A DNA stretch of 64,000 nucleotides from positions 496,001 through 560,000 of the forward strand of contig NZ_OU963893.1 of NCBI RefSeq assembly GCF_918797525.1, read 5' to 3'. Of the stretch, positions 18,370-29,835 are shown piece by piece. The position numbers and the translations under genes are program-made. Numbering within the stretch: the stretch's first letter is position 1; each line of letters begins with the position of its first letter. Under the pieces are notes generated by a model. It was given only the letters and a program-made list of their open reading frames with translations. It made no database searches and was not told where the DNA came from. This DNA is from an unidentified bacterial endosymbiont. GTDB taxonomy: Bacteria; Pseudomonadota; Gammaproteobacteria; Enterobacterales; Enterobacteriaceae.

Positions 18370-19509
18370 ATGAGTGATTTTCTGCCATTTTCCCGGCCCT
18401 CTATGGGGCCGGAGGAAATAGCGGCATTACAGGAGGTAATGACCTCAGGCTGGATCACGACCGGGCCGAAAAATCAGGCGCTGGAAGAGGCGTTCTGTCA
18501 ACTGACGGGAAACCAGCATGCGATTGCCGTCAGTTCCGCCACCGCAGGAATGCATGTCACGCTGATGGCGCTGGGGATAGGGCCGGGTGATGAAGTCATT
18601 ACCCCCTCCCTGACCTGGGTATCGACGCTGAATATGATTGTGCTGCTGGGCGCAACGCCGGTGATGATCGATGTGGACCGCGATACGCTGATGGTCACGC
18701 CTGAGTTAGTCGAAGCCGCCATTACGCCGCGCACCAAAGCGATTGTGCCTGTTCATTACGCCGGCGCGCCTTGTGATATCGACGCCATTCGCGCCCTCGG
18801 CGCCCGCCACGGCATTCCCGTTATCGAAGATGCGGCCCATGCAGCGGGAACCTATTACAACACCCGTCACGTTGGCTGGCAGGGCACCGCGATTTTCTCT
18901 TTCCACGCCATTAAAAACATGACCTGCGCCGAAGGCGGGTTAGTGGTCACGGATGATACGCAACTTGCTGTAAAGATCCGCAGCCTGAAATTTCACGGAC
19001 TGGGTGTCGATGCCTATGATCGCCAGACGCATGGCCGCGCGCCGCAGGCGGAGGTGATCTCCCCGGGCTTCAAATACAACCTGGCAGACATCAACGCCGC
19101 CCTCGCGCTGGTGCAGTTAGGCAAACTATCAGAGGCCAATAAGCGCCGTCGGGCGATTGCCGAACGCTATTTGCTGGAACTTGCCGATACGCCATTCCAG
19201 CCGTTAACCCTGCCGTCCTGGCCGCATCGCCACGCCTGGCATCTGTTTATCATTCGTGTTGACGACGCGCGGTGTGGCATCTCGCGCGATAACCTGATGG
19301 CGTCGCTGAAAGAGAAAGGCATTGGTACTGGCCTGCATTTTCGCGCCGCGCATACGCAAAAATACTACCGCGAGCGTTTTCCAGAGGTATCACTCCCACA
19401 CTCTGAATGGAACAGCGCGCGTATTTGTTCTCTCCCTCTTTTCCCGGATATGACTCATGACGACACAACCCGCGTCATTACCGCACTCCATCAGCTTGCA
19501 GGATATTGA
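18370..19509 (+). CDS. arnB: UDP-4-amino-4-deoxy-L-arabinose aminotransferase
   Basis: This 379-residue PLP enzyme of the DegT/DnrJ family converts UDP-4-ketopentose to UDP-L-Ara4N with glutamate as donor. The PLP-binding Lys is K182 in [13 protein letters not shown]. It is the first gene of a seven-gene operon whose members touch or overlap. The start ATG at 18370 has AAGGA 7 bases upstream and gives [13 protein letters not shown], the family N-terminus. Confidence 0.96.
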   Translation: MSDFLPFSRPSMGPEEIAALQEVMTSGWITTGPKNQALEEAFCQLTGNQHAIAVSSATAGMHVTLMALGIGPGDEVITPSLTWVSTLNMIVLLGATPVMIDVDRDTLMVTPELVEAAITPRTKAIVPVHYAGAPCDIDAIRALGARHGIPVIEDAAHAAGTYYNTRHVGWQGTAIFSFHAIKNMTCAEGGLVVTDDTQLAVKIRSLKFHGLGVDAYDRQTHGRAPQAEVISPGFKYNLADINAALALVQLGKLSEANKRRRAIAERYLLELADTPFQPLTLPSWPHRHAWHLFIIRVDDARCGISRDNLMASLKEKGIGTGLHFRAAHTQKYYRERFPEVSLPHSEWNSARICSLPLFPDMTHDDTTRVITALHQLAGY

Positions 19510-19510
19510 G

Positions 19511-20494
19511 ATGTTCAGCGCCCCGCCAGTACAAAAAGTGTCTGTGGTAATCCCGATTTTTAACGAGCAGGAGAGCCTGCCCGAGTTGATCCGCCGTACC
19601 ACGGCGGCCTGCGACACGCTGGGCAAGGCGTATGAAATCCTGCTGGTGGATGACGGCAGTATCGACGATTCCGCGCAGATGTTGACCGAGGCCGCCCAGG
19701 CCGAAGATAGCCATATCGTTGCCGTACTGCTTAACCGTAACTACGGCCAGCACTCGGCGATCATGGCCGGGTTTAGCCACGTGACGGGCGATCTGATCAT
19801 CACCCTGGATGCCGATCTGCAAAATCCGCCGGAGGAGATCCCGCGCCTGGTCGCCAAAGCCGATGAGGGCTATGACGTTGTGGGTACGGTACGACAAAAC
19901 CGCCAGGACAGTCTGTTTCGCAAGCTGGCTTCACGCACCATCAATCGCCTGATCCAACGCACGACCGGCAAAGCGATGGGCGATTACGGCTGCATGCTGC
20001 GCGCTTACCGTCGCCACATTATCGACGCCATGCTGCACTGCCACGAACGCAGCACCTTCATTCCCATCCTGGCGAATACCTTTGCCCGCAAAGCGACGGA
20101 GATCCCGGTGTTGCATGCCGAGCGTGAGCATGGTGATTCGAAGTACAGCTTTATGCGTCTCATCAACCTGATGTACGACCTGATCACCTGCCTGACCACC
20201 ACGCCGCTGCGCTTGCTGAGCGTTTTCGGCAGCTTCATCGCCGTAGCCGGGTTTGGGCTTTCCGTTCTGCTGGTCATACTGCGGCTGGCCTTTGGCCCGC
20301 AGTGGGCGGGGCAAGGGGTCTTTATGCTGTTTGCCGTCCTGTTCATGTTCATCGGCGCCCAGTTCATTGGTATGGGCCTGCTGGGTGAATACATCGGCCG
20401 TATCTATAACGATGTTCGCGCACGTCCGCGCTATTTTATTCAACGTGTTGTCCGTCAGGAACACACTGTATCTCAAGAGGAAAAACACCCATGA
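19511..20494 (+). CDS. arnC: undecaprenyl-phosphate 4-deoxy-4-formamido-L-arabinose transferase
   Basis: This GT2 glycosyltransferase of 327 residues moves Ara4FN from UDP to undecaprenyl phosphate at the inner membrane. Motifs include [16 protein letters not shown], the metal-binding [14 protein letters not shown], and two C-terminal membrane helices. The ATG at 19511 begins one base after the arnB stop and gives [15 protein letters not shown], matching E. coli ArnC; the frame is open from 19457 inside arnB but that extension is unsupported. Confidence 0.96.
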   Translation: MFSAPPVQKVSVVIPIFNEQESLPELIRRTTAACDTLGKAYEILLVDDGSIDDSAQMLTEAAQAEDSHIVAVLLNRNYGQHSAIMAGFSHVTGDLIITLDADLQNPPEEIPRLVAKADEGYDVVGTVRQNRQDSLFRKLASRTINRLIQRTTGKAMGDYGCMLRAYRRHIIDAMLHCHERSTFIPILANTFARKATEIPVLHAEREHGDSKYSFMRLINLMYDLITCLTTTPLRLLSVFGSFIAVAGFGLSVLLVILRLAFGPQWAGQGVFMLFAVLFMFIGAQFIGMGLLGEYIGRIYNDVRARPRYFIQRVVRQEHTVSQEEKHP

Positions 20495-22473
20495 AAGCTG
20501 TCGTATTCGCCTATCACGATATGGGGTGCACGGGCACGCTGGCCTTGCTGGATGCGGGCTATGACATTGCTGCAATCTTTACCCATCCGGACGCGGCCGG
20601 AGAAAACACCTTTTTCGGCTCAGTGGCGCGCGTGGCTGCCGAGCGCGGTATTCCGGTCTTTGCCCCGGACGATGTAAACCATCCGCTGTGGGTGGATCGC
20701 ATTCGCGCCCTTTCCCCGGATGTGATTTTCTCATTCTATTATCGCAACCTGCTGTGCGACGAGATCCTGAACGTGGCTCCAAAAGGCGCGTTTAACCTTC
20801 ATGGTTCCCTGCTGCCCGCTTACCGGGGTTGCGCGCCGCTGAACTGGGTGTTGGCGAACGGTGAAACACAAACCGGCGTCACCTTGCACCGTATGGTGCG
20901 TCGCGCGGACGCGGGCGGCATTGTGGCGCAACAGCGGCTGGCTATCGGTGCGGATGAAACCGCGGTGGAGCTGCATCTTAAGCTGTGTGGCGCGGCGCAA
21001 ACGCTACTGCGTGACGCATTGCCAACGATCCTTAACGGCACCTTCAGCGAAACCGCGCAGGATGAGAGCCAGGCCAGCTATTTTGGCCGCCGCACGCCGG
21101 AAGACGGGCGTCTGGACTGGAACAAGCCTGCGCGTCAGTTGCACAACCTGGTGCGTGCTGTCACCGACCCGTGGCCGGGTGCCTTCAGCTTTGCCGGGGT
21201 CAATAAATTTATCGTCTGGAAATCCCGCGTGCGTGACGATGTCCCGGCGGCTAAACCGGGAACCGTTATCTCCGTCTCGCCGATGATTGTAAGCTGCGGC
21301 GAGCAGGCGCTGGAGATAGTCACCGGGCAAACCGACAACGGCGTGTACGTTCAGGGCGCACAGCTGGCACAGTCTCTCGGGCTGGTGGCGGGCGCGCTTA
21401 TCACCAGCGCCCCAGTTGTGGCGATCAAACGCCGCACGCGCGTGCTGATCCTCGGCGTGAACGGGTTTATCGGAAACCACCTGACCGAACGCCTGCTGAA
21501 GGACGATGGCTACGAAATTTATGGCCTGGATATCGGTTCTGACGCCATCAGCCGCTTCCTGGACAACCCGCGCTTCCACTTTGTAGAAGGGGATATCAGC
21601 ATCCATTCCGAGTGGATCGAATACCACATTAAAAAATGTGATGTGGTGCTGCCGCTGGTGGCGATTGCCACGCCTATCGAGTACACCCGCAACCCGCTGC
21701 GCGTGTTCGAGCTGGACTTCGAAGAAAACCTGAAGATTATCCGCGACTGCGTGAAATATGATAAACGCATCATCTTCCCGTCCACTTCGGAGGTGTACGG
21801 CATGTGTACCGACGATAACTTCGACGAAGACGCTTCCAACCTGGTGGTGGGACCTATCAATAAACAGCGCTGGATCTATTCGGTTTCAAAGCAACTGCTG
21901 GATCGCGTTATCTGGGCCTACGGCGACAAAGAGGGGCTGCGCTTTACCCTGTTCCGTCCGTTTAACTGGATGGGGCCGCGGCTGGATAATCTGAACGCGG
22001 CGCGCATCGGCAGCTCCCGTGCCATCACTCAGCTGATCCTCAACCTGGTGGAAGGTTCGCCTATCAAGCTCATTGAAGGCGGTAAACAGAAGCGCTGCTT
22101 TACCGACATCAGCGACGGTATCGAAGCGCTGTTCCGCATCATTGAAAACAAAGATGGCCGCTGCGACGGGGAAATCATCAACATCGGCAACCCGGAAAAC
22201 GAAGCGAGCATTCGTGAACTGGCAGAAATGCTGCTGGCAAGCTTCGAGCGCCACCCTTTGCGTGACCAGTTCCCGCCGTTTGCCGGTTTCCGCGAAGTGG
22301 AGAGCAGCAGTTACTATGGCAAAGGTTATCAGGACGTTGAGCACCGTAAACCGGGCATTCGCAATGCAAAACGCTGCCTGAACTGGACGCCGACCGTGAA
22401 GATGGAGCAGACCATCGATGAGACGCTCGATTTCTTCCTGCGTACCGTGGAGCTGTCGGAACAAGCTTCATGA
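20491..22473 (+). CDS. arnA: bifunctional UDP-Ara4N formyltransferase / UDP-glucuronate decarboxylase
   Basis: This 660-residue two-domain enzyme catalyses oxidative decarboxylation of UDP-glucuronate and N-formylation of UDP-Ara4N. The formyltransferase domain (about 1-305) has Asn102 and His104 in [13 protein letters not shown]; the NAD-dependent SDR domain (about 310-660) has [10 protein letters not shown] and the Tyr/Lys pair in [11 protein letters not shown]. It overlaps arnC by ATGA. Length matches the E. coli enzyme (660). Confidence 0.97.
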   Translation: MKAVVFAYHDMGCTGTLALLDAGYDIAAIFTHPDAAGENTFFGSVARVAAERGIPVFAPDDVNHPLWVDRIRALSPDVIFSFYYRNLLCDEILNVAPKGAFNLHGSLLPAYRGCAPLNWVLANGETQTGVTLHRMVRRADAGGIVAQQRLAIGADETAVELHLKLCGAAQTLLRDALPTILNGTFSETAQDESQASYFGRRTPEDGRLDWNKPARQLHNLVRAVTDPWPGAFSFAGVNKFIVWKSRVRDDVPAAKPGTVISVSPMIVSCGEQALEIVTGQTDNGVYVQGAQLAQSLGLVAGALITSAPVVAIKRRTRVLILGVNGFIGNHLTERLLKDDGYEIYGLDIGSDAISRFLDNPRFHFVEGDISIHSEWIEYHIKKCDVVLPLVAIATPIEYTRNPLRVFELDFEENLKIIRDCVKYDKRIIFPSTSEVYGMCTDDNFDEDASNLVVGPINKQRWIYSVSKQLLDRVIWAYGDKEGLRFTLFRPFNWMGPRLDNLNAARIGSSRAITQLILNLVEGSPIKLIEGGKQKRCFTDISDGIEALFRIIENKDGRCDGEIINIGNPENEASIRELAEMLLASFERHPLRDQFPPFAGFREVESSSYYGKGYQDVEHRKPGIRNAKRCLNWTPTVKMEQTIDETLDFFLRTVELSEQAS

Positions 22474-23372
22474 AAAAAGTTGGCTTACGTATTGATGTCG
22501 ATACCTTTCGTGGCACGCGTGACGGCGTGCCACGCCTGCTGGAGCTGCTGAGCAAGCACAATGTGCGCGCCAGCATTTTCTTCAGTGTAGGGCCTGACAA
22601 CATGGGGCGCCATTTGTGGCGTCTGATTAAACCGGCATTTCTGTACAAAATGCTGCGCTCGCGCGCAGTGTCCCTTTACGGCTGGAATATCCTGCTGGCC
22701 GGAACGGCATGGCCCGGCAGACGCATCGGCGCGGGTAATCACGCGGTTATCCGTGAGGCGGCTCTCCACCATGAGGTGGGATTACACGCCTGGGATCACC
22801 ACGCCTGGCAGGCCTGGGCTGGCGTGTGGGACATTCCGCGCCTGACGCGTGAAGTGGAACGCGGCATGCTGGAACTGGAAGCCATTATCGGCCAGCCCGT
22901 GCGCTGTTCCGCCGTGGCGGGATGGCGCGCCGACCAGCGCGTGGTCACAGCCAAACAACCTTTCGCGTTTCGCTACAACAGCGATTGTCGCGGGACGGGC
23001 CCGTTTTTGCCGCTTGTAGGGGACAACAGGTTTGGTACGGTGCAAATTCCGGTCACGCTGCCCACCTGGGATGAAGTGGTCGGGCGCGACGTTACTGTAA
23101 AGGGTTTTAATCGCTACATTCTGGGCTGCATGCACCGCGACAAGGGCACACCGGTCTATACCATCCACGCTGAAGTGGAAGGGATTGCGTATCAGCATGA
23201 TTTCGACGCCTTGTTAACGATAGCCGCTCAGGAGGGCATTACGTTTTGTCCGTTGAGCGAGCTACTGCCAGAGGATCTCAGCACGCTGCCGGTGGGCAAT
23301 ATTGTGCGTAATGAAATGGCTGGCCGGGAAGGCTGGCTTGGCTATCAACAAACCGTGAGCCCGGTATCATGA
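22470..23372 (+). CDS. arnD: 4-deoxy-4-formamido-L-arabinose-phosphoundecaprenol deformylase
   Basis: This 300-residue NodB-type polysaccharide deacetylase-family protein removes the formyl group from the lipid-linked sugar, driving the pathway forward. The N-terminal [10 protein letters not shown] (metal site Asp) and [10 protein letters not shown] (metal His) are visible. The start overlaps arnA by ATGA and the end overlaps arnT by 4 bases. Confidence 0.95.
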   Translation: MKKVGLRIDVDTFRGTRDGVPRLLELLSKHNVRASIFFSVGPDNMGRHLWRLIKPAFLYKMLRSRAVSLYGWNILLAGTAWPGRRIGAGNHAVIREAALHHEVGLHAWDHHAWQAWAGVWDIPRLTREVERGMLELEAIIGQPVRCSAVAGWRADQRVVTAKQPFAFRYNSDCRGTGPFLPLVGDNRFGTVQIPVTLPTWDEVVGRDVTVKGFNRYILGCMHRDKGTPVYTIHAEVEGIAYQHDFDALLTIAAQEGITFCPLSELLPEDLSTLPVGNIVRNEMAGREGWLGYQQTVSPVS

Positions 23373-25024
23373 AAACAGCCCGTTATGGCGTAGCGCTGCT
23401 CGCCGTGTTTATCGTTTATTATTTTATTCCGGTCGATTTCCGCCTGTTATGGCAGCCTGATGAAACCCGCTATGCGGAAATCAGCCGTGAAATGCTGGCA
23501 TCGGGCGACTGGATTGTGCCGCATTTTCTCGGCCTGCGTTATTTTGAAAAGCCGATTGCCGGATACTGGGTCAACAGTATTGGGCAAATGCTGTTCGGAC
23601 ACTCCAATTTTTCCGTGCGCGCGGGGTCAATCTTCTCGACCGGGTTAACGGCGCTACTGGTAATCTGGCTGGCCTGGCGAATCTGGCAGGATAAGCGGGT
23701 TGCCATTTTCTCCGGTCTTATCTTCTTAACCCTGTTTCTGGTCTACGGCATTGGCACCTATGCGGTGCTCGATCCGATCGTTACCCTGTGGCTGGTCGCC
23801 GCAATGTGTAGCTTCTGGCTGGCCTCGCAGTCGACGACGGTTGCCGGAAAAGCGGGCGGCTATGTGCTTCTCGGGCTGGCCTGCGGCATGGGGGTGATGA
23901 CCAAAGGCTTCCTGGCGCTGGCGGTGCCGGTGATTGGCGTGCTGCCGTGGGTGGTGGCCCAAAAGCGCTGGAAAGAGGTGCTGATTTTCGGCTGGCTTGC
24001 GGTGCTGAGTTGCGTGCTTATCGTTCTGCCCTGGGGGCTGGCAATTGCCCAGCGTGAGCCTGATTTCTGGCGCTACTTCTTCTGGGTTGAACATATTCAG
24101 CGTTTTGCCCAAAGCGACGCCCAGCACAAAGCGCCATTCTGGTACTACCTGCCGTTCCTGATTGCGGGAAGTCTGCCGTGGCTGGCGCTGCTGCCGGGCG
24201 CACTGCATCTGGGCTGGCGTGACCGGCAAAACGCAGCGGGCGGGCTGTATCTGCTTGGATGGGTAGTGATGCCGCTGATTTTCTTCAGCATTGCTAAAGG
24301 TAAGCTGCCGACCTATATCCTGCCGTGCTTTGCCCCGCTGGCGATCCTGATGGCGCGCTATGCGGTTAGCGCGGCAGAAAAAGGCGCCAGGGTGTTACGC
24401 ATTAACGGTGGGATTAACCTCGCGTTCGGGGTGGTCGGTATTCTGGCGGCGCTGGTGGTCTCACCGTGGGGGCTGGCAAAACATTCGGTCTGGACCTCGT
24501 TCGAGCTGGAAAAAGTCCTCTGCGCGGTGGTGGCCTTCCTTGTCTGGGCTGGGGTGGGCTGGGTAACGCTCAAACAGAGCCCACGGCGCTGGTGGCTTGC
24601 GGCGCTGTGTCCTGCGGGGCTGGCGATGCTCATTGGCTTTGCCGTCCCCAACCTGGTGGTGGATTCAAAACAGCCGCAGTCGCTGGTCGAAACCGTACGT
24701 CAGCCGCTGGAGGAGAGTAAATTCGTGCTGGTGAACAACGTCGGCGTCGCCTCCGGGCTGGCGTGGGAACTCAAACGTAATGACATCATTCTGTACGGTC
24801 AGAGCGGTGAGTTACGCTACGGGCTGAATTACCCGGACGTTCAGGGCCGGTTTGTAGGGAGAGATGAAATTGCGCAATGGCTGGCGGAGCACCGCCAGCA
24901 GGGTGCGGTGTCGGTGGTCATTTTGTTGTCGAGAGACGACAACCTGGCCCACGCCAGCCTACCAGAACCGGATAACCTGACCGTTCAGGGCCGTCTGGCC
25001 TGGCTGCAATATTTGCCGCAATGA
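23369..25024 (+). CDS. arnT: lipid A 4-amino-4-deoxy-L-arabinose transferase
   Basis: This 551-residue GT83 membrane glycosyltransferase transfers L-Ara4N from undecaprenyl phosphate to lipid A phosphates on the periplasmic side, lowering negative charge and giving polymyxin resistance. The N-terminal helix is followed by the periplasmic signature [15 protein letters not shown] and [11 protein letters not shown]; many hydrophobic helices follow. It overlaps arnD and arnE by 4 bases each. Length matches E. coli ArnT (550). Confidence 0.96.
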   Translation: MKTARYGVALLAVFIVYYFIPVDFRLLWQPDETRYAEISREMLASGDWIVPHFLGLRYFEKPIAGYWVNSIGQMLFGHSNFSVRAGSIFSTGLTALLVIWLAWRIWQDKRVAIFSGLIFLTLFLVYGIGTYAVLDPIVTLWLVAAMCSFWLASQSTTVAGKAGGYVLLGLACGMGVMTKGFLALAVPVIGVLPWVVAQKRWKEVLIFGWLAVLSCVLIVLPWGLAIAQREPDFWRYFFWVEHIQRFAQSDAQHKAPFWYYLPFLIAGSLPWLALLPGALHLGWRDRQNAAGGLYLLGWVVMPLIFFSIAKGKLPTYILPCFAPLAILMARYAVSAAEKGARVLRINGGINLAFGVVGILAALVVSPWGLAKHSVWTSFELEKVLCAVVAFLVWAGVGWVTLKQSPRRWWLAALCPAGLAMLIGFAVPNLVVDSKQPQSLVETVRQPLEESKFVLVNNVGVASGLAWELKRNDIILYGQSGELRYGLNYPDVQGRFVGRDEIAQWLAEHRQQGAVSVVILLSRDDNLAHASLPEPDNLTVQGRLAWLQYLPQ

Positions 25025-25359
25025 TGACCTGGATCGGGCTGATACTTGCAAGCTTGCTCAGCTGTGCAGGGCAGCTATGCCAAAAACAAGCGACCCGTCC
25101 GGCGAAAGCCGGGCGGCGTGGCGCGCATGTTGCGCTGTGGCTGGGCCTGGCGCTGCTGGCGCTGGGGGGTGGCATGCTGCTCTGGCTGGTAGTTTTGCAA
25201 CGTCTTCCCGTCGGGATTGCCTATCCGATGCTGAGCCTCAATTTTGTCTGGGTAACTCTGGCGGCGAAGGCCTTCTGGAAAGAGAGGATCGCGCCGCATC
25301 ACTGGGCAGGCGTCGGGTTGATTATTATCGGCATTATATTGCTGGGAGGAAGCCTGTGA
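25021..25359 (+). CDS. arnE: Ara4N-phosphoundecaprenol flippase subunit ArnE
   Basis: This 112-residue EmrE-like protein has four short hydrophobic helices and the pattern [19 protein letters not shown] typical of ArnE. With ArnF it moves the lipid-linked aminoarabinose across the inner membrane. The start overlaps the arnT stop (ATGA) and the stop overlaps the arnF GTG. Confidence 0.93.
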   Translation: MMTWIGLILASLLSCAGQLCQKQATRPAKAGRRGAHVALWLGLALLALGGGMLLWLVVLQRLPVGIAYPMLSLNFVWVTLAAKAFWKERIAPHHWAGVGLIIIGIILLGGSL

Positions 25360-25757
25360 GGGCGGCATTGTGGGCCTTATGCAGCGTAGTGCTGGTCAGT
25401 GCGGCGCAGCTTTTACTGCGTTACGCCATGCTGGCTCTGCCGCCTGTGAATGAGGTGCAAGGGTTTATCACCGCCCTCTGGCATGTTTCAGCCGGTACGG
25501 GCGCGCTGGTGCTGGGGCTGATGGGGTATGCAGCGTCAATGGGCTGCTGGTATCTGGCGTTGCGCCGTATGGCGCTCAGCAAAGCCTATGCCTTGCTGAG
25601 CCTGAGCTACGTCCTGGTGTGGGGAGCCGCAATTTTAGTGCCCGGCTGGGAAGAGCGCTTCTCCTGGCCTGGCTTAGCGGGGGTGGGGCTGATTATTCTG
25701 GGCGTAGCGACCATTTTTCGGCCACCGCGTCGTCAGGCGAACAGATCAACCCGGTAA
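25356..25757 (+). CDS. arnF: Ara4N-phosphoundecaprenol flippase subunit ArnF
   Basis: This 133-residue partner of ArnE has four hydrophobic helices and [17 protein letters not shown], which matches E. coli ArnF. The GTG start at 25356 overlaps the arnE stop as GTGA; the same frame is open far upstream inside arnE, but only the part from 25356 is family-like. The 3' end overlaps the convergent yhhT stop by 12 bases. Confidence 0.92.
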   Translation: MRAALWALCSVVLVSAAQLLLRYAMLALPPVNEVQGFITALWHVSAGTGALVLGLMGYAASMGCWYLALRRMALSKAYALLSLSYVLVWGAAILVPGWEERFSWPGLAGVGLIILGVATIFRPPRRQANRSTR

Positions 25758-26795
25758 TCGGCTCTTGGGCCGTCCTGGCCCGAGCAGTATCGCCAGCTTG
25801 CTGCCGCCTTTCGTGGTCTCCATCCAGATTTTACAGACGCTGGTGAGCGGTACTGACAGCAGCATCCCGACCGGACCCAGCAGCCATCCCCAGATCAGTA
25901 GCGATAAAAACACCACCATCGTCGACATCCCCAGCCGGTGCCCCATCATACGCGGCTCAAGAATATTGCCCAGCAGCATATGAACGACGAGGAACAACGC
26001 CCCCACCAGCATGCATTCGTAAAATCCATTGAACAAGAATGCCTGGATCATCGGCGGCACGGCGGAGAGCGCCGCGCCTATGTTTGGCACGTAGTTCAGC
26101 AGAAACGCCAGTACGCCCCACATCAGGGCGAACTGCACCCCCATCACCACCAGCCCCAGCCAGACAATGACGCCGGTCCAGAGGCTTAATAAGGTTTTCA
26201 GCGCCAGATATTTTGAAACGCCCTTTAATGCACGATGCAAACCGGCAATGTGAATTTGCGGGTTGTTCAACGCGAAGCGCAGTTTGTACGGCACGTGGCG
26301 AACTTCAAACAGCATGAATACTACCGTCATCACCAGCAGCAAAATACTGGCCATCGCGCCGGAAAGACCGGTCATCAGCGTGGTGGCATAGGTCATGACT
26401 TTTTCTGAATCCATCCGGCGCAGCATCCGCTCGGGTGAGAAATGCAGGTTAAGAAACGGCATCGCCTCCTGCAAATCCACCAGCTTGCGGGTCAACTCTT
26501 TATTATATTGCGGCAGCATGGTCGAAAACTCGCTTAACGAGGCGGCCAGCACGCCAAAGAGCGCGGTCAGAACAATTAGCATGACAATAACGACGATGGT
26601 AATCGCCACCGGCCTTTTTATGCCCCGGCGTAAAAACCAGGTCACCAGCGGGTTAAGCACAATGGCGAAAAAGAGCGCCAGCAGGAGTTGAACAATAATG
26701 TCGGCCGCCGCATGGATACCCGCGAGGATAACCACAAGGCAGGCGAGTTTTAACAGGATATGAAGACCCGCTTTGTCGGGCTGGTTGGGTAGCAT
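25746..26795 (-). CDS. yhhT: AI-2E family membrane transporter YhhT
   Basis: This 349-residue inner-membrane protein of the AI-2E/TqsA/PerM family has about eight hydrophobic segments. The N-terminus HILLKLACLVVILAGIHAAAD and the C-terminus [17 protein letters not shown] match E. coli YhhT. Its substrate is unknown. In E. coli yhhS lies between dcrB and yhhT; that gene is absent here and only 159 bases separate the two. Confidence 0.92.
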   Translation of the reverse strand: MLPNQPDKAGLHILLKLACLVVILAGIHAAADIIVQLLLALFFAIVLNPLVTWFLRRGIKRPVAITIVVIVMLIVLTALFGVLAASLSEFSTMLPQYNKELTRKLVDLQEAMPFLNLHFSPERMLRRMDSEKVMTYATTLMTGLSGAMASILLLVMTVVFMLFEVRHVPYKLRFALNNPQIHIAGLHRALKGVSKYLALKTLLSLWTGVIVWLGLVVMGVQFALMWGVLAFLLNYVPNIGAALSAVPPMIQAFLFNGFYECMLVGALFLVVHMLLGNILEPRMMGHRLGMSTMVVFLSLLIWGWLLGPVGMLLSVPLTSVCKIWMETTKGGSKLAILLGPGRPKSRLPG

Positions 26796-26900
26796 GCTTT
26801 TTCCTTAATGTGATAGCTCGTTAAGTGTAGTGCGCCCGCGCCGCTTCGTCTGGAAGGGTAATCTGAAAGTTATTGCTGTTTTTGTATCCCGTCGTGACGG

Positions 26901-26935
26901 TAAAAAAATGGCCCCCGGTGCCAGCACCGGAGGCC
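26901..26935 (-). terminator. dcrB terminator
   Basis: On the minus strand GGCCTCCGGTG and CACCGGGGGCC form a near-perfect stem followed by ATTTTTTTA, beginning 20 bases after the dcrB stop codon. Confidence 0.85.
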
Positions 26936-26954
26936 ACGTCACCTTCGTGAAGCG

Positions 26955-27512
26955 TTACTTAATCACGATAGTGTTGATGATGTTTTCCGCAGCGGTCTGC
27001 GCTTTTTGCTGATCGTCTGCTGGCAGGGTGATCTGAATAGTCAGCAGCTGGTTGTCGACCTTGCCCAGCACCACAGAAGAGTAAGCGGTCTGGCCTTTAG
27101 CCGAAATAATGCTGTCCAGCTGTTGTAGCGTGTGGCCTTTCAGTTCGATGGACTTGTTGGTCACTACCTGCAACTGCGGGTCGCGACCACGCTGCTGCTC
27201 TTCCAGACGTTTGGTCAGCACGGCCAACTCTTCGCGGGTATCGTCGCCGACAATCACAATCACCGCTTTCTGACCGGTTGCATCGGAATAGACGTGCATA
27301 TTATTCGACTGGGTACCCAGCTTTCCGCTCTGGTCGGTCATATCCGCAGGCAGAGAGAAACTCAGTTTGCCGTCCAGCAGGTTCACCGGCTGGCCGGTCG
27401 CGTTGCTCTCTGCAGACGCGCCCTGAGCAGGCGTTTTCGTGTCGCTGTTATCACAGGCCGCCAGACCTACAACCAGCAGGCCAATCCCGACGTATTCAAC
27501 CAGATTGCGCAT
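26955..27512 (-). CDS. dcrB: DcrB lipoprotein
   Basis: This 185-residue lipoprotein has the signal [20 protein letters not shown] with the lipobox LAAC (Cys20). The start at 27512 gives the E. coli N-terminus; a longer frame from 27554 is unsupported. DcrB is needed in E. coli for infection by phages C1 and C6 and has been linked to lipoprotein maturation; its molecular role is not settled. Yhh Q lies upstream on the same strand. Confidence 0.94.
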   Translation of the reverse strand: MRNLVEYVGIGLLVVGLAACDNSDTKTPAQGASAESNATGQPVNLLDGKLSFSLPADMTDQSGKLGTQSNNMHVYSDATGQKAVIVIVGDDTREELAVLTKRLEEQQRGRDPQLQVVTNKSIELKGHTLQQLDSIISAKGQTAYSSVVLGKVDNQLLTIQITLPADDQQKAQTAAENIINTIVIK

Positions 27513-27584
27513 TGACTTCTTCCTTTCGATAAACGGCCATAACGGCTCATGCACTTATCTTATCACAACTGATAAAGCGAACCT

Positions 27585-28250
27585 TTAACCCGCCTGCAAT
27601 GCTGTGATTTCAGATTTATCTGCCAGCCTTTTCAACAGCATATTTAACAGTACGCCGTACATTGGCAGGAAGAACACCATGCTGATGAGCACCTTGAAGC
27701 AGTAGTCGACCACGGCTATCTCCATCCAGTGTTCGGCCATAAACGCGTCCGGACTGCGCCAGAAGGCAATGAAAAAGAAGGCCAGCGTATCGCTCACGTT
27801 ACCGAACAGCGTGGAAGCGGTTGGCGCCATCCACCAGCGGTGATTTTGACGCAGGCGGTTGAACACATGCACATCAAGAATTTGTCCCAGCGCGTAGGCC
27901 ATAAAGCTGGCGGCGGCGATACGGGCAACAAACAGGTTGAAGTGGGTTAACGCCTCAAACCCTTGCCAGCTCCCCATATAAAACAGCGACGAAATCACGT
28001 ACGACACGAACAGCGCCGGGAGCATCACGGCAAAAATAATGCGTCGGGCCAGTGGTGCGCCAAAAATACGCACCGTTAAGTCGGTGGCGAGAAAAATAAA
28101 CGGAAAGCTGAATGCGCCCCAGGTGGTATGGAAACCGAAAAGGGCGATCGGGAGCTGCACCAGATAGTTGCTGGAGGTGATCACCAGCAGATGAAAAAGC
28201 GAAAGCCAGAACAACGCTTTTACGCGCTGCGATTGAGAAAACTGCGTCAT
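27585..28250 (-). CDS. yhhQ: queuosine precursor transporter
   Basis: This 221-residue inner-membrane protein of the YhhQ/QueT-like family imports queuine precursors (preQ0/preQ1) for tRNA modification in E. coli. The ATG at 28250 gives MTQFSQSQRVKALFWLSLFH and the E. coli length; the upstream codons to 28343 are unsupported. FHTTWGAFSFPFIFLATDLT is a family signature. It is divergent from tusA. Confidence 0.94.
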   Translation of the reverse strand: MTQFSQSQRVKALFWLSLFHLLVITSSNYLVQLPIALFGFHTTWGAFSFPFIFLATDLTVRIFGAPLARRIIFAVMLPALFVSYVISSLFYMGSWQGFEALTHFNLFVARIAAASFMAYALGQILDVHVFNRLRQNHRWWMAPTASTLFGNVSDTLAFFFIAFWRSPDAFMAEHWMEIAVVDYCFKVLISMVFFLPMYGVLLNMLLKRLADKSEITALQAG

Positions 28251-28417
28251 ATTGTGACCTTTTTGAACGTTGGGGTGAGGGAACCCAATAAAAACCGCCG
28301 CATGATACTGCTTTGACTGGACTTTGCAATGGCTAATTTTCACGCAATCGTTAACCTGGTTTGCTTTGCTGACGTCGGGGGGTAAACTACAGCCGTTTTT
28401 ACCTGAAAGAGAAAAGC

Positions 28418-28660
28418 ATGAAAGACCAGTTTTCCAGCCCGGATCATACCCTTGACGCCCAGGGCCTCCGCTGCCCGGAGCCGGTAATGATGGTGCGCAA
28501 AACCGTGCGCACTATGCAGACCGGCGAAACGCTGCTGATTATCGCCGACGATCCGGCCACCACCCGCGACATCCCCGGTTTTTGTACCTTCATGGAACAT
28601 GAGCTGGTCGCGCAGGCGATCGCGTCGTTACCGTATCGGTATATGATTCGTAAGGGATGA
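28418..28660 (+). CDS. tusA: sulfurtransferase TusA
   Basis: This 80-residue protein of the SirA/TusA family carries persulfide sulfur from IscS to TusBCD for mnm5s2U synthesis in tRNA. The active Cys is in [17 protein letters not shown]. An AAAGAGAAAAGC ribosome region precedes the ATG. Confidence 0.96.
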   Translation: MKDQFSSPDHTLDAQGLRCPEPVMMVRKTVRTMQTGETLLIIADDPATTRDIPGFCTFMEHELVAQAIASLPYRYMIRKG

Positions 28661-28791
28661 GGGCGGCGCCATGCCCTGCATCCGGCTCTCCTGTCGGGGA
28701 GGAGAGATCCAACCGTTATAAACCATCGTTTCAGAAATTTGCACTTTTGTGAGGCGCTTCACCTCCGCTTTTCCAGCCGTAGTCTAGTTTT

Positions 28792-28827
28792 TAAGCGTAT
28801 AAAAATAAAACGCTGTTTTAACGCTTA
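28792..28827. promoter_or_regulatory. inverted repeat before the TRAP transporter genes
   Basis: TAAGCGT (28792-28798) and ACGCTTA (28821-28827) are perfect inverted half-sites, with a further AACGC inside. They lie 25 bases before the dctP-like start, where an operator or promoter would be expected. No regulator gene is adjacent. Confidence 0.35.
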
Positions 28828-28851
28828 CCTCACTACCCTGGAGTTGACTCG

Positions 28852-29823
28852 ATGAAAACGACCCTTAAGCCGTTGCTGGCCGCTCTGTGTCTGTCTGCTG
28901 TTACCTGCTCCGTTGCCGCTCAAACCATTAAAGCTGCTGATGTTCACCCGGAAGGCTACCCCAACGTGGTGGCAGTGCAGCAGATGGGTGAAAAACTCAA
29001 ACAACAAACCGACGGTAAGCTGGAGATTAAGGTTTTCCCCGGCGGCGTGCTCGGGGATGAAAAGCAGATGATCGAACAGGCGCAGATGGGGGCGATCGAC
29101 ATGATCCGCGTCTCGATGGCGCCGGTTGCCGCCATCCTGCCGGATATCGAAGTCTTTACCCTGCCCTACGTGTTCCGCGATGAAGACCATATGCACAAGG
29201 TGATCGACGGGGAGATAGGCAAGCAGATTGGCGACAAGCTGACCGCCAACCCCAAATCGCGGCTGGTGTTCCTCGGCTGGATGGACTCCGGTACCCGCAA
29301 TCTCATCACCAAAGAATCCATCGTTAAACCTGAAGATCTAAAAGGGAAGAAAATTCGCGTGCAGGGCAGCCCGGTCGCGCTGGCGACGCTGAAGGCCATG
29401 GGGGCAAACTCGGTGGCGATGGGCGTCAGTGAAGTCTACAGCGGTATGCAAACCGGCGTCATTGACGGTGCGGAAAACAATCCGCCGACTTTTATCGCCC
29501 ACAACTACATGCCGGTCGCCAAAAACTACACCCTGAGCGGCCACTTTATCACCCCGGAAATGCTGCTCTATTCGAAAGTGAAATGGGACAAGCTCAGCAC
29601 TGACGAGCAACAAAAAGTGCTGACCCTGGCCCGCGACGCGCAGCTTGAGCAGCGCAAGCTCTGGCAGGCCTATAATGACCAGGCGCTGGCGAAAATGAAA
29701 GCGGGCGGGGTGCAGTTCCACGACATTGATAAAACGGTGTTTATTAAAGCCACAGAGCCGGTGCGCGCCCAGTATGGCGACAAGCACCAGGGTCTGATGA
29801 ACGCCATCGCTGAAGTCCAGTAA
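28852..29823 (+). CDS. TRAP transporter solute-binding protein (DctP family)
   Basis: This 323-residue periplasmic binding protein has a signal peptide ending at about Ala23 (CSVAA-Q). Family features are GVLGDEKQMIEQAQMGAIDM, the conserved Arg region KGKKIRVQGSPVALATLKAMG and SEVYSGMQTGVIDGAENNP, which form the carboxylate-binding site in DctP proteins. The substrate is probably an organic acid anion but is not determined. It is the first of three genes that form a complete TRAP system. Confidence 0.9.
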   Translation: MKTTLKPLLAALCLSAVTCSVAAQTIKAADVHPEGYPNVVAVQQMGEKLKQQTDGKLEIKVFPGGVLGDEKQMIEQAQMGAIDMIRVSMAPVAAILPDIEVFTLPYVFRDEDHMHKVIDGEIGKQIGDKLTANPKSRLVFLGWMDSGTRNLITKESIVKPEDLKGKKIRVQGSPVALATLKAMGANSVAMGVSEVYSGMQTGVIDGAENNPPTFIAHNYMPVAKNYTLSGHFITPEMLLYSKVKWDKLSTDEQQKVLTLARDAQLEQRKLWQAYNDQALAKMKAGGVQFHDIDKTVFIKATEPVRAQYGDKHQGLMNAIAEVQ

Positions 29824-29835
29824 ACCGGAGTACGT

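Noticed and set aside
19931..20575. 214-codon minus-strand open frame opposite arnC
   Set aside because: It is antisense to a conserved glycosyltransferase and has no ribosome site or motif.
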